A stretch of DNA of 64,000 nt from positions 3,987,771-4,051,770 of the forward strand of contig OX442418.1 of the NCBI GenBank assembly GCA_949361645.1. The letters run 5' to 3'. Position numbers and translations under genes: made by a program. Every line of letters starts with the position of its first letter. Positions within the stretch are counted from its first letter, which is position 1. The notes beneath the pieces are model-generated. The model was given only the letters and a program-made list of their open reading frames with translations, had not been told where the DNA came from and did not search any database. This document shows positions 37,319-48,810 of the stretch, one piece after another. This DNA comes from Spongilla lacustris (Eukaryota; Porifera; Demospongiae; Spongillida; Spongillidae).

Positions 37319-37371
37319 TGAATAGGTGCCGAACGCTAGGTTTACCTAGCGTTCGCTAGGTAAACCTAGCG
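37319..37371. repeat. Left terminal repeat and subterminal palindromes
   Basis: A 13-bp terminal repeat (37319-37331), then a 22-bp near-palindrome (37332-37353, arms AACGCTAGG / CCTAGCGTT) and an 18-bp palindrome (37354-37371, arms CGCTAGG / CCTAGCG). These are likely transposase-binding sites. Confidence 0.8.
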
Positions 37372-37420
37372 TTTTTAGACGGTCAAAGGTCTTGTGGTTA
37401 TCTATTGTACCCTCTTCGAA

Positions 37421-38023
37421 ATGGCGTCTAATGTTGTGTCTGGTATCAGTTCCACCGAGCACTGGGCATGATAATGCATGTTTTTACTGGAGCTAGGCAC
37501 TAAAGTTCACGCCAAAGGTGCCAAGTTGCGCGTAAAAGATGGTACGGGATGGAAAAACGCAGATGTCGAAGGGGAGGTGATAGCTAAGCCTCAAAAAAAC
37601 ACGAGGAGAGTTAGATGGAACATTGGAGGTCAGTTTTATGAAACTGAACATGGTGCAGCATTTTGGAGGAATGCTAAAGAACCCATCGTAGCATCGGATC
37701 CCGCTCCAGAACCATCAACTGAGCCACAAAACAGCCGGCCTGAAGCTATTGAAGAGGTTGAGAGCTTCAATCATGATGCTCAGCCAGTGTGTGAGGACAT
37801 AGACGAAGAACTAAACCCTCCTGATGCTCTTCCAGCAAGTAGCCATGAGACAGGCCCATCTGATCCACTTTTAGCACATGGTCAACAATGGGAAACATTG
37901 CAAGGGGGTGTGACGGAATGCCAGCGTGCCAAGGATGGCTGGCGTTATGCTGAGAATCAGGTGGCAGGGAGCATTGGCAGAGACAGTCTGGCATGATGAG
38001 GAGGCACCGCGCGGAAGTGTATC
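37421..38023 (+). CDS. piggyBac-like transposase, N-terminal part (frameshifted)
   Basis: A short first exon (37421-37442, MASNVVSG) can splice over a 54-base intron (37443-37496) into a frame reading GTKVHAKGAKLRVKDGTGWK and onward to about 37925. The frame then shifts by one base to a second frame (RWQGALAETVWHDEEAPRGS) up to a possible donor GTATGC at 38024. Joined to the acceptor at 45816-45817, this second frame continues in phase into SEECFNHMMPIDFWM of the main part. The N-terminal part is acidic and low in conserved motifs, as usual upstream of the piggyBac core. The start and the tiny first intron are inferred. Without that intron, the ATG at 37478 is the first one available. Confidence 0.5.
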
Positions 38024-39079
38024 GTATGCAGAACTATGCAGACTCTATGCAGCAATGCTAGTATCGGGATACATATCGGGACCAGTATGTCGAATGCTTA
38101 GTATGAGGACTAGAATGCAGATGCGTGTCTATAGTGGTAAAGTGTGGACCAATATCGGGAGTGAAATGCAGATATGTGAAGGGTAGAAAATTATGCGGAT
38201 ATGTATGTATATGGAAGTGTATATTTACATTCCAACTAGTACTGCATGCTTTAATTTGTGATGCATTGTACAAGCGAACTGCAATCAACTGACGTACATC
38301 AGCCATTCAGGCGGTACACGGGCAGACAACACTTCGTGCCGTACACACCGAGACCGCTGTTACGTTGATACTAGTACGGCCTACTACGCTATTATCCTAA
38401 GTGTCTACCGACCGGTAACTAGACAGCCTGCCAAAACAAGACCTGCAATCGTATGGCATATTATTGTAACAGAGTAATATTAAGGGGGCGTTTGCAGACG
38501 TATATTAATAACGTCATCTGCCAATTGTGGGATAATTAATTGTTCTCTGAACTATAGAGGCCTATTTTTAAAACTAAGTGGAGTGGAAAGTAGTCTGCAA
38601 TCTTGTGAAGCGGAGCTAACCGATTTGCCCAACGATGGTGACTACTAGTAACTGGATTCGCGCTGTGTGTAGAAACGGTAAGCCGGTTATTGTGGGTTAT
38701 TATTGCACATAGCTCAGATAGTATCCATGTGCTGGTGCGTGTTTTAGTTTTGCCAGTGCGTATATCTTGCATACTAGTTCGCTTGCCACATATATAATTT
38801 GTGGTATTAATTTTTCTATGTACGTGTACTCTATTCTCCTTCATTTAGAGCGCATCTGGCTTCCACCATGCAATTTGTGATCCAATGGGTGCACTTGGGA
38901 AGAGAATACATATAAGAGAAACCATGGGTTGACAAAGTTTGAGCATGGAGAGAACCTTGGAAAGACAATCATTGTAGACAAGTGGGCTGAGAGGCAGGAG
39001 ATATGAAGGTAAACAGCTTCCCTACACACAATTCATCCTTGATTTCTAGTTGTGTACAGAGGAGAGAAGAGTTGTAATG

Positions 39080-41130
39080 GTGCAGAGGGAGAATGTGAGA
39101 TGTTACGAGTGAGTGCATGAAGGTAGGGGCACATGAGAGGTGTAGGGGTATGCAATGTCTTATGAGTACGTGTTAGGGGAGATGGATATGATAGAATGAT
39201 GGGGGGTCGTAGGGGTGACAGATCTATGTCTATGGGTAGATTGTTCTCAATGCAGCTATGAGGACTTGGAAAGTGATGAGGAAGAAGAGGAGATGTATGA
39301 GCCCTCTCTCCTCCCATATGCCTCTCCCCTTCCATATGCCTCTCCCCTCCCATATGCCTCTCCCCTCCCATATGCCTCTCCCCTCCCATATGCCTCTCCC
39401 CTCCCATATGCCTCTCCCCTCCCATATGCCTCTCCCCTTCCATATGCCTCTCCCCTTCCATATGCCTCTCCTGGGGATTGGGGGGATCAGTCGATCCTCC
39501 CCGTTTGATGGTTGAGTTCTCCCCCCGTCTAGCTTAATTTTCTTTGCATCAGGCCTGAAGGCGCTTTGTGGCTCTTTGTACTCTCGTATTTGGCCCATTG
39601 CAAGGGACCCCCCCCCCCCCCCCCTGCTCAGGCCCGTACCAGGGGGGATCGATCCCTTTTTGACAGCCCCCTCCCCCCCCCCCCCCCCCACAGGTTGAAT
39701 AGCCAACAGCGACCCCCCACCACCACCACCACCACCACCCCCTCCGCTGCCAGACTACTTGGCTATGGACCTGCATATGCCCTCTCTCCTCCTACATGTA
39801 TGTGCCCTCTGCGCTTCCTCCTTGCCTAGGGCACACGGGAGGTAGAGGGGTGTGCAATTACCAGTGGTAGATTGGGCACATGAGAGAGGGCCAGATTGAG
39901 ATCCCCAATGTGAATTTCGTGGTCGATGGGTGCAAACGACTGCTCCTCCTCAAAACAAGGTCACCATCACTCTTAAACTTGTACTATTTGCACTCGTATT
40001 TACTATATGTACGACCCCTTTCCCCTTTTCCCCAAAGGCTGCATGTGTACGCCCATAAGCAGTAAGATGGCTTGTTTTGACTTCTGTGTGTCTGTATTGT
40101 ACCAATAATTGTAGGTACTATGTTTCAGAGGGAACGAGAATGGTATCCCCAAAGTGCCAGCAATGCTATATTAAAGTGTATGGTGAGCACTATTTGGAAT
40201 GTGGGCATTCCTGCTTGTTGACTGAAATGTACACATGTACACTGCAGGTACAGGTATAAGGTGGGTACTATTTGGAATGTGGGCACATGTACACTGCAGG
40301 TACAGGCAAGATGGTGCTTTTTGTCCCCAATTTTCCTGTTATTAAGGTGGGCAGTGGTAGGAATGAAGGCAAAGGGTTGTTGCATTGTATTGTACACATG
40401 TAGACAGGTACAGACATACGTGTGGGTATGTTTCTCTGGCTTGACCTATAACCAGAATAAAGTCCCCACTGTGCCTGCTATGCTAGGAGTAAGGTGTGTG
40501 CTATTTGGAATGAGGGTGATGTCCATTTTCCCGCATTACAAACGTCACTTACATGTAACAAGTACAAATGTGTTTCTCTGGCCTGCATGACCTTAATTGA
40601 ACCAGAAGACTTATTGTGTAGATGGAGAGAAAGTGTCATGTGATGAGTGAGTGCATGAAAAGAGGGTCACATGGGAGGTGGAGGGGTTTGCAATGGGAGT
40701 TTGGGCATATGGGAAGGGAGAGGGGAGGGGCCACAATGAGATCCCCAATGTGCTTGCTAATGAAGGTTGCATACGCCCGTAAAATTTCAGCAGTAAGATG
40801 GCGTGTTGTTGTATTTGTTTATACCAATACAGGTACAGACATCTGTTTCCGAGTGTTCCTCTTGGCCTCACCTTGAACCAGAATGGTGTCCCCATAGTGC
40901 CAGCATTGTATTATTAAGGTGTAAGGTGGGCGCTATTTGGAATGTAGGCATTTTCCTTGTTCACTGAAATGTACACATGTATATGCAGGTAAGAGTGTTT
41001 CTACTTGAAACAAAATGACATTCCCATGTACCTGGGAATTTTAAGGAACAAGGTGGGTGCTGTTTGGAATGATAATGCATTGTACATGTATGTTCACTTA
41101 AAAGTTTACATGTACACACGTATGTACAGA
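39080..41130. repeat. Diverged long tandem repeats
   Basis: Phrases recur several times: 'gagtgagtgcatgaa' (39108, 40646), 'gagatccccaatgtg' (39898, 40739), 'ctatttggaatg' (40190, 40267, 40500, 40932), 'tacagacatctgtgt'-like. They point to an old tandem array with units of a few hundred bases. No conserved frame across the copies. Confidence 0.5.
39300..39472. repeat. 18-bp minisatellite (about 9 units)
   Basis: The unit is 'ccatatgcctctcccctc' with C/T change at its end. Read on the plus strand it gives a repeated six-residue YASPLP, preceded by an acidic stretch. I regard it as a non-coding minisatellite because no start, splice or flanking protein support exists. Confidence 0.85.
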
Positions 41131-42479
41131 CATCTGTGTAAAGGACCAACTGGCTTGTGGGATGTGTGAATGTGGGCAGGTATTTACTTGCTCCCTGCTG
41201 AAGATCTATGTGCATGTACGTATGTCATTATAAAGTGTGAAGGTGTAATTCTTTTACCCTAACAGATGTCACCCTGGTACTACATGGATCTGCACATTTT
41301 GATCTAGTTCAAGATCTCGTCAAAGAACTCCCTTTGAACACCCTAATTTTTGGTGTAATATTGTTCATGTGTTTGTTTTTTAATCATGAACTGATGATCA
41401 TACAAATTGCTCCAGTATAATATTAATATAGTTAGGTTGACCCAGATATACCACGACCTCGAAGACACTTTGCAATCAAAGTGTTCGATATTACATAAGA
41501 TGTATTGTGCCACGCCCCTTAAGCCATCACGATAGATCTACATGCAGTCAGCCTAAATGCAACAAGATGATACTGTTATAAGCTTAGAGTCTGGAGCTAG
41601 CTTATGATGCAACCTCGGATTTTGTGTTATAGGCCAACTCCGCGGCCAGCATATACATGTATATACATCTTTTCATGTATACAACGTAACGTAGCTATAC
41701 ATGTAGGCGTATTACGTATATATTATTATTATTAACATAAACTTAGTACAGTTGATACATGATCTGAGTGACGTGATCGAGGCAGATAGTTTTTACATGT
41801 ATATATACGTCGTCGTACGCGTCGTAATATGCACACAATACAATGCAGTATATACATGTATGGTGCATAAGGTGTTTATGCATACATATATGTCCGACAT
41901 GCATATGCATGCATAATAAAATTACATATTGTTTAATATGGGGAAGAAATAAACCTATAAAATTATAATAGACCAGAGGTTCAAGTTAGAGTTACATGTA
42001 GGTACAACTAAAACCTGATTATACAACTAATACAAGAACGTGCATATGTATAAACAATATACGCGAACTTCTGTCCTGGCCTGCTAAGCTATACTGCTAT
42101 ACTGATATAGCTTAGTGCATGCAGATGTGCATGCTCTGCTAGAATGCATTCCGATAGTCGATCGCGATCATATATGCATGCATATAGTATTATTTATTAT
42201 ATTATTATTATGTATATAGACACAAATGGTCTACATGTAATTATTCTACAGTATATAATTTTATACCTTAATTATAGTACAGTATCGATTTTACTTCATG
42301 AGTTAGTGCAGTTCAATGGTGTGGACTTGCAATTGACCATGTTAGCATCCACAAGTTCTTCTAACCGTGGATCTAACCAGGCCGTGACGGCTTGAGACAG
42401 GGTGTTTACGTGCCCCGCCCATCTGCACAAGTACATCAAATATCTTAAAACTGCAACGTATGGCAAGTAAATAGGAACA

Positions 42480-42711
42480 AATGGTCAATGACGACATGCA
42501 CGCTGGTATACAGTCCATTCTAAAATTTATGAAGTATACTGGTCGAAACTTACATGCCGACTTTAGATTGGCCGGAAATATTATCAAAAGTCATTTTAAA
42601 AATAATTTTAAATTATGGCTGAAAGAGAGGTGCCTGTACTTTGGCTGTTTAAGTGTCGATCGACTAGACTCTTTCCACAAGTCCAAAGGTAAGGGCCCTA
42701 TTAGCTATTGA
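42480..42711 (+). other. Open frame of 76 codons, no support
   Basis: The frame (MVNDDMHAGIQSILKF...) is in an A+T-rich part of the piggyBac interior. It has no recognisable motif and no splice partner was found. Recorded because it is the least repetitive open frame in this stretch. Confidence 0.15.
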
Positions 42712-43629
42712 GCCGCACACGGAACACCGTGCATGGCGTACGGTGCGTAGTACACGCAGCAATATGGCATGAACCATAGACATACTATACATGTATAAAG
42801 CTATAGTGCGCGCGCGCATGCTAACGAGTTACGTATGCTTATCTTTCCAGGCTACTTCATATATTCGCTACATTCTCTTTATATTAAATGAGCAAGTATT
42901 CTTCAGGTGAGCATCTGTAAGAATTTCTCTATTCCATCGATGTCCTTTCCACCTCTCCGTTTCAACTTTCTCTGATCATACCATTTCACCCTCCTCTCTC
43001 TTCTCTCCTATTCCTACTCACTTGCCTACTAATTTGTTTATATGGGGGGAGGGGATGGGAAGGGTGTAAACCTGTCTGAGTGTCACCCTTCCAACCCCAG
43101 AGGGATTGTATGTTCCCCGTTGAGGTCTGGGACAGAACACCAGAAACTCTGTACCTTTAGTATTTCAAAGTGGTTTTAAAGAGAATCTCAATCTTCCATC
43201 GTGATAGTTGGTACAAGTATGATATTCTGTGGGGTCCATTTTTTTTTAAGGTCTACTGTATTGTAGGGATGATTGCTGGATGGCTGGTGTGATATGGCTA
43301 TAATACCACTGGTATATGGGTTAAAGCATGTGCATGTAAAAGGTCCTCTTTTGCAGATATGCTATGTTCAAACATTCACTCCAGTTTGGCAAGGGAGCTA
43401 GATCAGAGGTTCTTGTGTCCATTTCTGTAGATGGTCATCAGGGAGAGGCAAATTCTTACGGTTTGGGGGTGTACGTGTATATTGGTTGCTGTAAAAGCAT
43501 TAAAACATTTTTGTGTCCATAGCTGTATGCCCATAAGGACGGTTTACTGAACATGGAGAGAGCTGTTACATAAGCCCTAGCAGACCTTATGTATAGATAT
43601 GTGCACAGGTTAACCAATGGGAAACTTGT

Positions 43630-43995
43630 GTGCTTTATTCTTTTTCTTTCTCCTCCCTATTGTCCTTCCGTCTCCCCACTCTCCCCCTCCTCGCTCTCTC
43701 TCCCACTCCTCCCTCCATCTCTCCTTTATCCTACCTCTCCCCACTCTCTTACCTCACTCTCCTCACTCCTCTCCTCCCCAGCCTTCCCACTTTCCCTACT
43801 TCTGTTTTGTCCATCTTCCTCCAACCTCCTTTATTCCCTCTCTCCCTCCCTTCTTCCCTTCTTCCCTTCAGCTTTCCTTCCCTCCACTTATTCTTCGCTA
43901 GTCCCCTCCTTCCCATCTCCTCTCCCTTCGTTTCCTTCCCCTACCCTTCCTTTCTCACTATTTCTAATATTCCTTCCACTCCTCTTTCCACATAG
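43630..43995. repeat. Long polypyrimidine (CCCTCCT-like) tract
   Basis: About 365 bases almost free of A and G on the plus strand. Long open frames in all three plus frames come from the lack of A and G and are not genes. Such mirror-like homopyrimidine tracts can form triplex DNA. Confidence 0.85.
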
Positions 43996-44218
43996 GTCAG
44001 CAGACCTTATTTGCTATCTGCTAATAATGTGATTTTGTGTATAGCTGCTTTTCTACTGACACTTTGACCCAACAGCAACTTCTTACCTTGAAACATGCTG
44101 TCTGAAGTGAGGCCTACTATTAACTGGCTTGAACTTAGAACTTGCATATCAAGATCAATACTGTCCTTCGCAATTGATTTTGATTAAGTAACTTGCTTGG
44201 TCAATAGATTATGTAACA

Positions 44219-44306
<88 letters not shown>
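44219..44306. repeat. (CA)n microsatellite
   Basis: About 43 uninterrupted CA units inside the piggyBac-like element. Confidence 0.98.
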
Positions 44307-44308
<2 letters not shown>

Positions 44309-44610
44309 TTTGATCTCATGAGAAGGTCTATCCACAAACTTGAGGTTTTTCTGCAGCTGGTACAAACAAGCCATTTAAGGCAATAGTGTACACACTAAAA
44401 CAAATTCATTGAGTATGATTTATCCGGGCTCGAGCGCTCGAGGGTACTCGTTTCAAAAGACTATTATACCATTAGACCAAATAAAAAAGACCTTTAGCTT
44501 GACGTTAGCTGCCATACATTAATCGATCTACTAAATGGCTGAATACATGTAAGTGTCTGAGAATATTTTGAAAATTATTTTAAAATATTAATTGATAAAA
44601 ACCATCACGC

Positions 44611-45331
44611 ATGCGCGTGTCATATTCAACCAAGCAGCAGCTGTCAGCAAGAAGTGTTGGATCGTGCGGACAAGTGAAACTACAGAATGACCCGCGGCAA
44701 CATGCATCAGTAATGCTGAAATCTTGTAAGTCTAGATCTACTCTACCACTAAAATGTTACACCAAATCAGAGATGATGTATCAGTATAGAATCTCTGACC
44801 AAATGCTGCACCAATCGAAGCGCCAAATCCAGCTGACAAGGCGGTTCACCTCAGAGAGCATTACGCCTCGTTCGTGCGCAGTAAAAGAAGGTGCAAGCCT
44901 TGCCGGGTATAATGGAAGTAAAGTAGCCGAAGATGTACGGTACGCCGATTGCGAAAAAGGACTAGATTACGTTCTATAATGTATACATTTATTTTGCATT
45001 CCTATAGAGACGATTTTATTGAACTCACCGAAAGGTAAGTGATCTAATCGTATTGCTGATTATTATTTCATTTGCAGAGTTACATCGCAGTCAGAAAAAC
45101 GGTTCAACGTTGGCTATAAAGAAAGAACTCACTCGGCCGCAGCCGGTACGTTCTCGATGTACATATGTCAGTGCATATCTCTGCTATATCCACAGATATC
45201 TTGAAATAGCACAGCTGATTCTCGCTGAGAGTTTCACGCACGCAATCACGCTGACACAGGGTAAGTCAGTTTTGAAGCTTTGACTTTTATCTTCTGTTGT
45301 TACAGTGCGGCGGACACTTAGGATAAGCTAG
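44611..45331 (+). CDS. Candidate five-exon small gene inside the piggyBac-like element
   Basis: Exons 44611-44725, 44833-44880, 45008-45034, 45078-45260 and 45306-45331 join with GT-AG introns of 107, 127, 43 and 45 bases. All four junctions are phase 1, giving 132 residues ending at TAG 45329-45331. Three donors are strong (GTAAGT at 44726, 45035 and 45261), and acceptors such as 'catttgcag' and 'tgttacag' are good. The product is basic (for example REHYASFVRK and AIKKELTRPQP) and I do not recognise it. It could be an accessory gene of the element, a captured host gene fragment, or a chance set of sites. The two tiny exons are the weak point. Confidence 0.35.
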
Positions 45332-45817
45332 CAGCACGAGAACAGCGTCATGCGGGATTGAGGGTGGAAGAACAACCATTCGTTAACCCTTGAAAAGGCC
45401 ACCCCCTGATGGCATCTGAGCGGCATCTGAAAATTCATCGTCTGGACTTGCAATTCAAACTTTCTAATGTATAAGTTGAAAATGTTGCTGGTATTATTAA
45501 AAACAGTTATTATTTTTAATTGGATGGTTTGGGGTACTGGTTATACTACTCCATATGCAGACCTATAAAGGAGTTCCATACAATGCACCATACGCTTCGT
45601 ATGAGGTGCCATATAGCGAGTCTGCACGACGCATGCAGATGCATAACAATTAGTATGCAGACCATGATACCATTCGTATGAGTGATCAGTCCGAATCGGT
45701 AGTTATGCTGATTCTGCATATGAATCGTATGCAAAACTGCATACGGTTCATATGGTGATACATATCGAAGAATATGCGCGGAAAATGCAGATCTGCATAC
45801 GAAATGGTCTCGCGCAG
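45332..45817. other. Short-palindrome-rich segment before the transposase core
   Basis: 45540-45800 is packed with ATATGCAG/CTGCATAC words in both orientations. It mirrors the zone just after 38018. Confidence 0.6.
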
Positions 45818-47466
45818 TGAGGAATGTTTCAACCACATGATGCCTATTGACTTTTGGATGGATTGTCTTCAATGGACAAATAACTCACTGCCTGACAATG
45901 TTGCTGCATTTTCAGAACACGAGCATTGGATGTGTTTGGGTGTGCTGTATGCAAGAACACTGCATCCAATTGGAAGAATCAAGGACCTCTGGCGAACTAG
46001 GGATGATGGCTTTGTTCCTCCTTTTAGAATGAGAGAACGCTTTGGCTTAGCTCGTGACCGCTTCATTTATTGGGAGAGATTCCTGAAGATCTGGCCCCCT
46101 GGTGATTCTGACAAGTGGAAATACATCCAGCCACTAGTCGATGCATTCAATGCCCTACGGAGGAAGTTTGTGGATCAGGGAACTGAAGTGGTTATTATGT
46201 TGACGAATCAATGGGAAAATGGATTCCATTTTTTGAGAATACTCCAGAAGGTGTGCCCCACCTTTCCAAGATAATCCGAAAGCCACAGGGCATTGGGGTG
46301 GAGTACAAGAATGTGGCAGATGCACAGACTGGCATTATGCTGTTTCTGGAGATACAAGAGGGAAAGGAGGCTATGGCAGGCAAAAGGTATTGTGACAGGT
46401 ACCCAAAATCAGTTGCTCTTACTCTCAGGATGACAGAATTTTTGCATGGTCGTGGACATGTTATTCATGGAGACAGTGCGTTTGCATCTGTAGCCACCTG
46501 TACTGCTCTGCTGGAACATTCCACATACTTTTCTGGTCTGCTCAAAACAGCCGCCAGGAGATGGCCTTTAGTGCACAAGCCAAGCGTGGTGACACAGTGA
46601 CCATTCGTACTGAGATGAAAGTACACGGAGTTAGTAAGTATATTTATGGCCATGTCTGGAATGAACCGGGTTCAGAAGGAGCACCAAAGAAGATCATCAT
46701 CAGCACGTGGAATCACAGCGTGTATGTTGATGATCATGCAAGGAAGCGGTGGCACCTCAATGACACTACTGGAGAATCCGAAACCATTACCCGCACTGTT
46801 CCTCGCACACAGATGATAAAGTCTTATTTTGAAGCAGCATGTGCCATTGATGTGCACAACCACTTACGGCAAGATGGTCTAGGAATGGAAAATGCTATTG
46901 GAACCAGCAAATGGTGGTTTCGGTTGATGTGTACCATTTTGGGGATGATTGAGGTGGATACGTTCAAGACATTATGTCACTTCAATCGGCATGTACAAGT
47001 TCCATCCCACAGAAACTTCATTGAAAGGCTGGTCATAATGCTGCTGACAAATAGCAAAGGTGGTGCTCCAGAGCCTACTCCATTCCAGCTTCAACTCAGG
47101 AAGCGCAAGAGGAATGACAGCGGTGAAGAGGAGGAAAGTGATGTGGAATGTGAAGTTGAGCACCAGATTATGTCCATCACACAGTATCTGAATGCTAAAG
47201 ATAGTGGTTCAAAAGCCTCTAAACGAAATAGTCTTGCAGGCGAACCACCAGCTAAGAGAAGGAATTCTGAAGAGCTTGCAAAAGAGCACCGGGCAGTACA
47301 TGGAACTGCTGTGCGTTGCAGGGTGTGCCCAAAACCAGCTCCAAATGCAAACTTCTGCTGTGTTCAGTGTTCCAATGAAATGGATGGGCGTATATTTGGT
47401 GTCTGTGGGCCCAAATCAGGCAGAATATGCAGCCAAGTTCATCAAAAACGAATGTGGACAACTTAA
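45818..47466 (+). CDS. piggyBac-like transposase, catalytic core and C-terminal zinc-binding part (two frameshifts)
   Basis: The core reads in three successive frames. Frame A (45818 to about 46190) has MPIDFWMDCLQW, HWMCLGVLYARTLHP and RERFGLARDRFIYWERFLKIW, the N-terminal piggyBac domain. Frame B (about 46195-46565) has YVDESMGKWIPF (first catalytic Asp), KPQGIGVEYK and VIHGDSAFASV (second Asp). Frame C (about 46565-47466) has HVWNEPG, ISTWNHS and AIDVHNHLRQD (third Asp) with KWWFRLMC, then an acidic/basic linker and a cysteine-rich end (CRVC...CCVQC...CGPKSGRICSQVH) like the piggyBac C-terminal zinc domain. Each frame change needs a single base, at about 46190 and about 46570. As written it cannot make a full protein. 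Whether the breaks are real or sequencing indels is open. Confidence 0.85.
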
Positions 47467-47550
47467 CTATGTATTTAAAGTACTTCGTTTTACTGTATAA
47501 TGTAATTCTCATGCGCCAATCATTCGTTATTATTGTGACTGTACGACGGG

Positions 47551-47622
47551 AACGCTAGGTTAACCTAGCGTTTAACGCTAGGAACGCTAGGTTAACCTAG
47601 CGTTTTTACCGGCACCTATTCA
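47551..47622. repeat. Right subterminal palindromes and terminal repeat
   Basis: Two perfect 22-bp palindromes (47551-47572 and 47583-47604; half-site AACGCTAGGTT) flank a partial third half-site, followed by the 13-bp terminal repeat (47610-47622). Each palindrome has TTAA at its centre, which is also the piggyBac target word. Confidence 0.85.
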
Positions 47623-47626
47623 TTAA

Positions 47627-47952
47627 ATAAGCGATAGCAATTTTTGTCATCAATGTCTCTGTACTGGTACCGGACACTGACAACTTCACTTGCATGTACG
47701 TATACTGACATGTGCAAAGAATACATACATGTACTATCTATTCCTGTGCTCTTTCTGGTATGTTCTTAAGGGGAGGGGGGGGGGGGGGAACTCATATGCA
47801 GAAATCAGCGTTCACCAGTAAAAGTAATGGTGTTAAAAAGACGTCCCGTAGCATCATGTGTGTTATGGGTAGTGTGGAATACACTAAGCCACTCCTGGCA
47901 AATAAAAAAAATTAGGGGAACAAGTAAATCAAAAAAACATCTCTGTCAATAA
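47627..47952. other. Non-coding stretch
   Basis: Contains a G run at 47773-47788. No exon was recognised. Confidence 0.4.
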
Positions 47953-48205
47953 GATTGGTGGTATGTAGGATTGGTGGTGCAAAAAGCAAAGAAACATTTA
48001 CAAGAATCAAGTTTTGGTAGGATCCTATGTACTACTACAACATTCCTACATTTGCAAATAGGCTTCTTCATTTGCAAATTCAGGACTGTGAGTTGTAGGA
48101 TCCTATATACAAACTGCACAAACCTCACTTTAACATACTGTAATTGTTCAGTAGTTTCTTGCTACATGTATTTGCACCACCAATCCTACATATATACCAA
48201 CAATC
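47953..48205. mobile_element. Miniature inverted-repeat element (~250 bp)
   Basis: 47953-47983 is the reverse complement of 48171-48205 with a few changes and a short indel (shared core 'gtaggattggtggtgcaaa'). Inside, 'taggatccta' occurs twice. No coding sequence. The superfamily was not determined. Confidence 0.65.
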
Positions 48206-48382
48206 ACTTTCTCAATAGTGAAGTTTTTGATTTAGTTGTACAGTCTCTAGCTTATTAATTAGTAGCTCATCTTTGGTGAGGAAACAGGTGACATGTAGAG
48301 TGATTTATTACTACTTTAATAGGCATCAGCACTGCTTTATAGATATGTGACTTGACATTCGCATTATGCAATTTATGCTTAC

Positions 48383-48480
48383 CCAATATCGGCCTTCCAT
48401 CACTTCATGATCAAATGGCGTTAGTCCAGTTAGAGAATCGCAGTTTGATATGCAAAGTGTGAACCATCCAGGCATAGTTG
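48383..48480 (-). CDS. Unidentified exon candidate
   Basis: Minus-strand frame ending GLTPFDHEVMEGRYW at a good donor, GTAAGC (48377-48382). The frame is open back to about 48490, and the 5' boundary is uncertain (an ATG at about 48475 is in frame). The sequence is strikingly protein-like but I cannot name it. It could belong with the mini exon at 49662-49691 on the same strand. Confidence 0.3.
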
Positions 48481-48569
48481 CCCCAATTATCTAGTTCTGC
48501 ATTAATAAGTTTGATCAATGATCGCTGGAGCTGCGAACCAACCTTTTACCACCTGCAGTTGATTAATTT

Positions 48570-48611
48570 AAGCTAATTTACTATATGTTATAACATATAG
48601 AAAATTAGCTT
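48570..48611. repeat. Hairpin (about 20-bp arms)
   Basis: 'aagctaatttactatatgtt' faces 'aacatatagaaaattagctt' across a two-base centre, with one mismatch or bulge. Confidence 0.7.
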
Positions 48612-48674
48612 CAAAGCTTTAATTTGCCTAAACATTAAAAAAGTTCTAGGAACGTTTCTATAAAGATATAAATT

Positions 48675-48810
48675 ATTGAGGGGAGGGAACACTTTTTCCA
48701 GGGGCCGGGGACATTTTTTTCCCTATAGGTAGGAGTGCCAGGGGGGACACTTCGAATGTCCGGGGGGACACTTTTTGCAGAGGGACAGCCATACCTCCGA
48801 CAACGGTTAC
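48675..48810. repeat. GTCCCCC/GGGGGAC-rich repeat, copy 2 (inverted)
   Basis: Shares 'ggggggacacttt', 'ggggacattttttt' and the end 'ccgacaacggttac' with the copy at 36887, in inverted orientation. The two copies bracket the piggyBac-like element at 0.4 and 1.1 kb distance. Confidence 0.55.

Larger units (their letters stand above)
38024..45817. other. 7.8 kb interior between transposase parts: intron or nested insertion
   Basis: Two readings fit. As an intron, GTATGC at 38024 and CGCGCAG ending 45817 keep the frame. As a nested insertion, both borders lie in CGCGC (38008-38012 and 45811-45815) with imperfect inverted ends sharing TCGTATGCAGA. Both border zones (38018-38200 and 45550-45800) are crowded with TATGCAG/CTGCATA words not seen elsewhere at this density. 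The interior includes an 18-bp minisatellite, poly-C tracts, diverged repeats, a CA microsatellite and a candidate five-exon gene. 41200-42480 and 42712-43600 hold nothing I can support. Confidence 0.5.
37319..47622 (+). mobile_element. piggyBac-like element (10.3 kb)
   Basis: Ends with a perfect 13-bp inverted repeat, TGAATAGGTGCCG...CGGCACCTATTCA, flanked on both sides by TTAA (37315-37318 and 47623-47626), the target duplication specific to piggyBac. Subterminal palindromes occur at both ends. The interior encodes a piggyBac-family (DDE_Tnp_1_7) transposase in pieces at 37421-38023 and 45818-47466. These are separated by about 7.8 kb with minisatellites, microsatellites and a possible small gene. 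piggyBac elements are usually 2-6 kb, so this copy has gained sequence. The transposase frameshifts suggest it is no longer autonomous, unless they are base-calling errors. Confidence 0.9.

Noticed and set aside
39215..39508. Frame with acidic stretch plus repeated YASPLP
   Set aside because: It is an 18-bp minisatellite with C/T variation. The opposite strand is equally open, and there is no splice or homology support.
43589..44032. 147-, 94- and 121-codon Ser/Leu/Pro-rich frames
   Set aside because: All three plus frames are open because the tract lacks purines. Low complexity.
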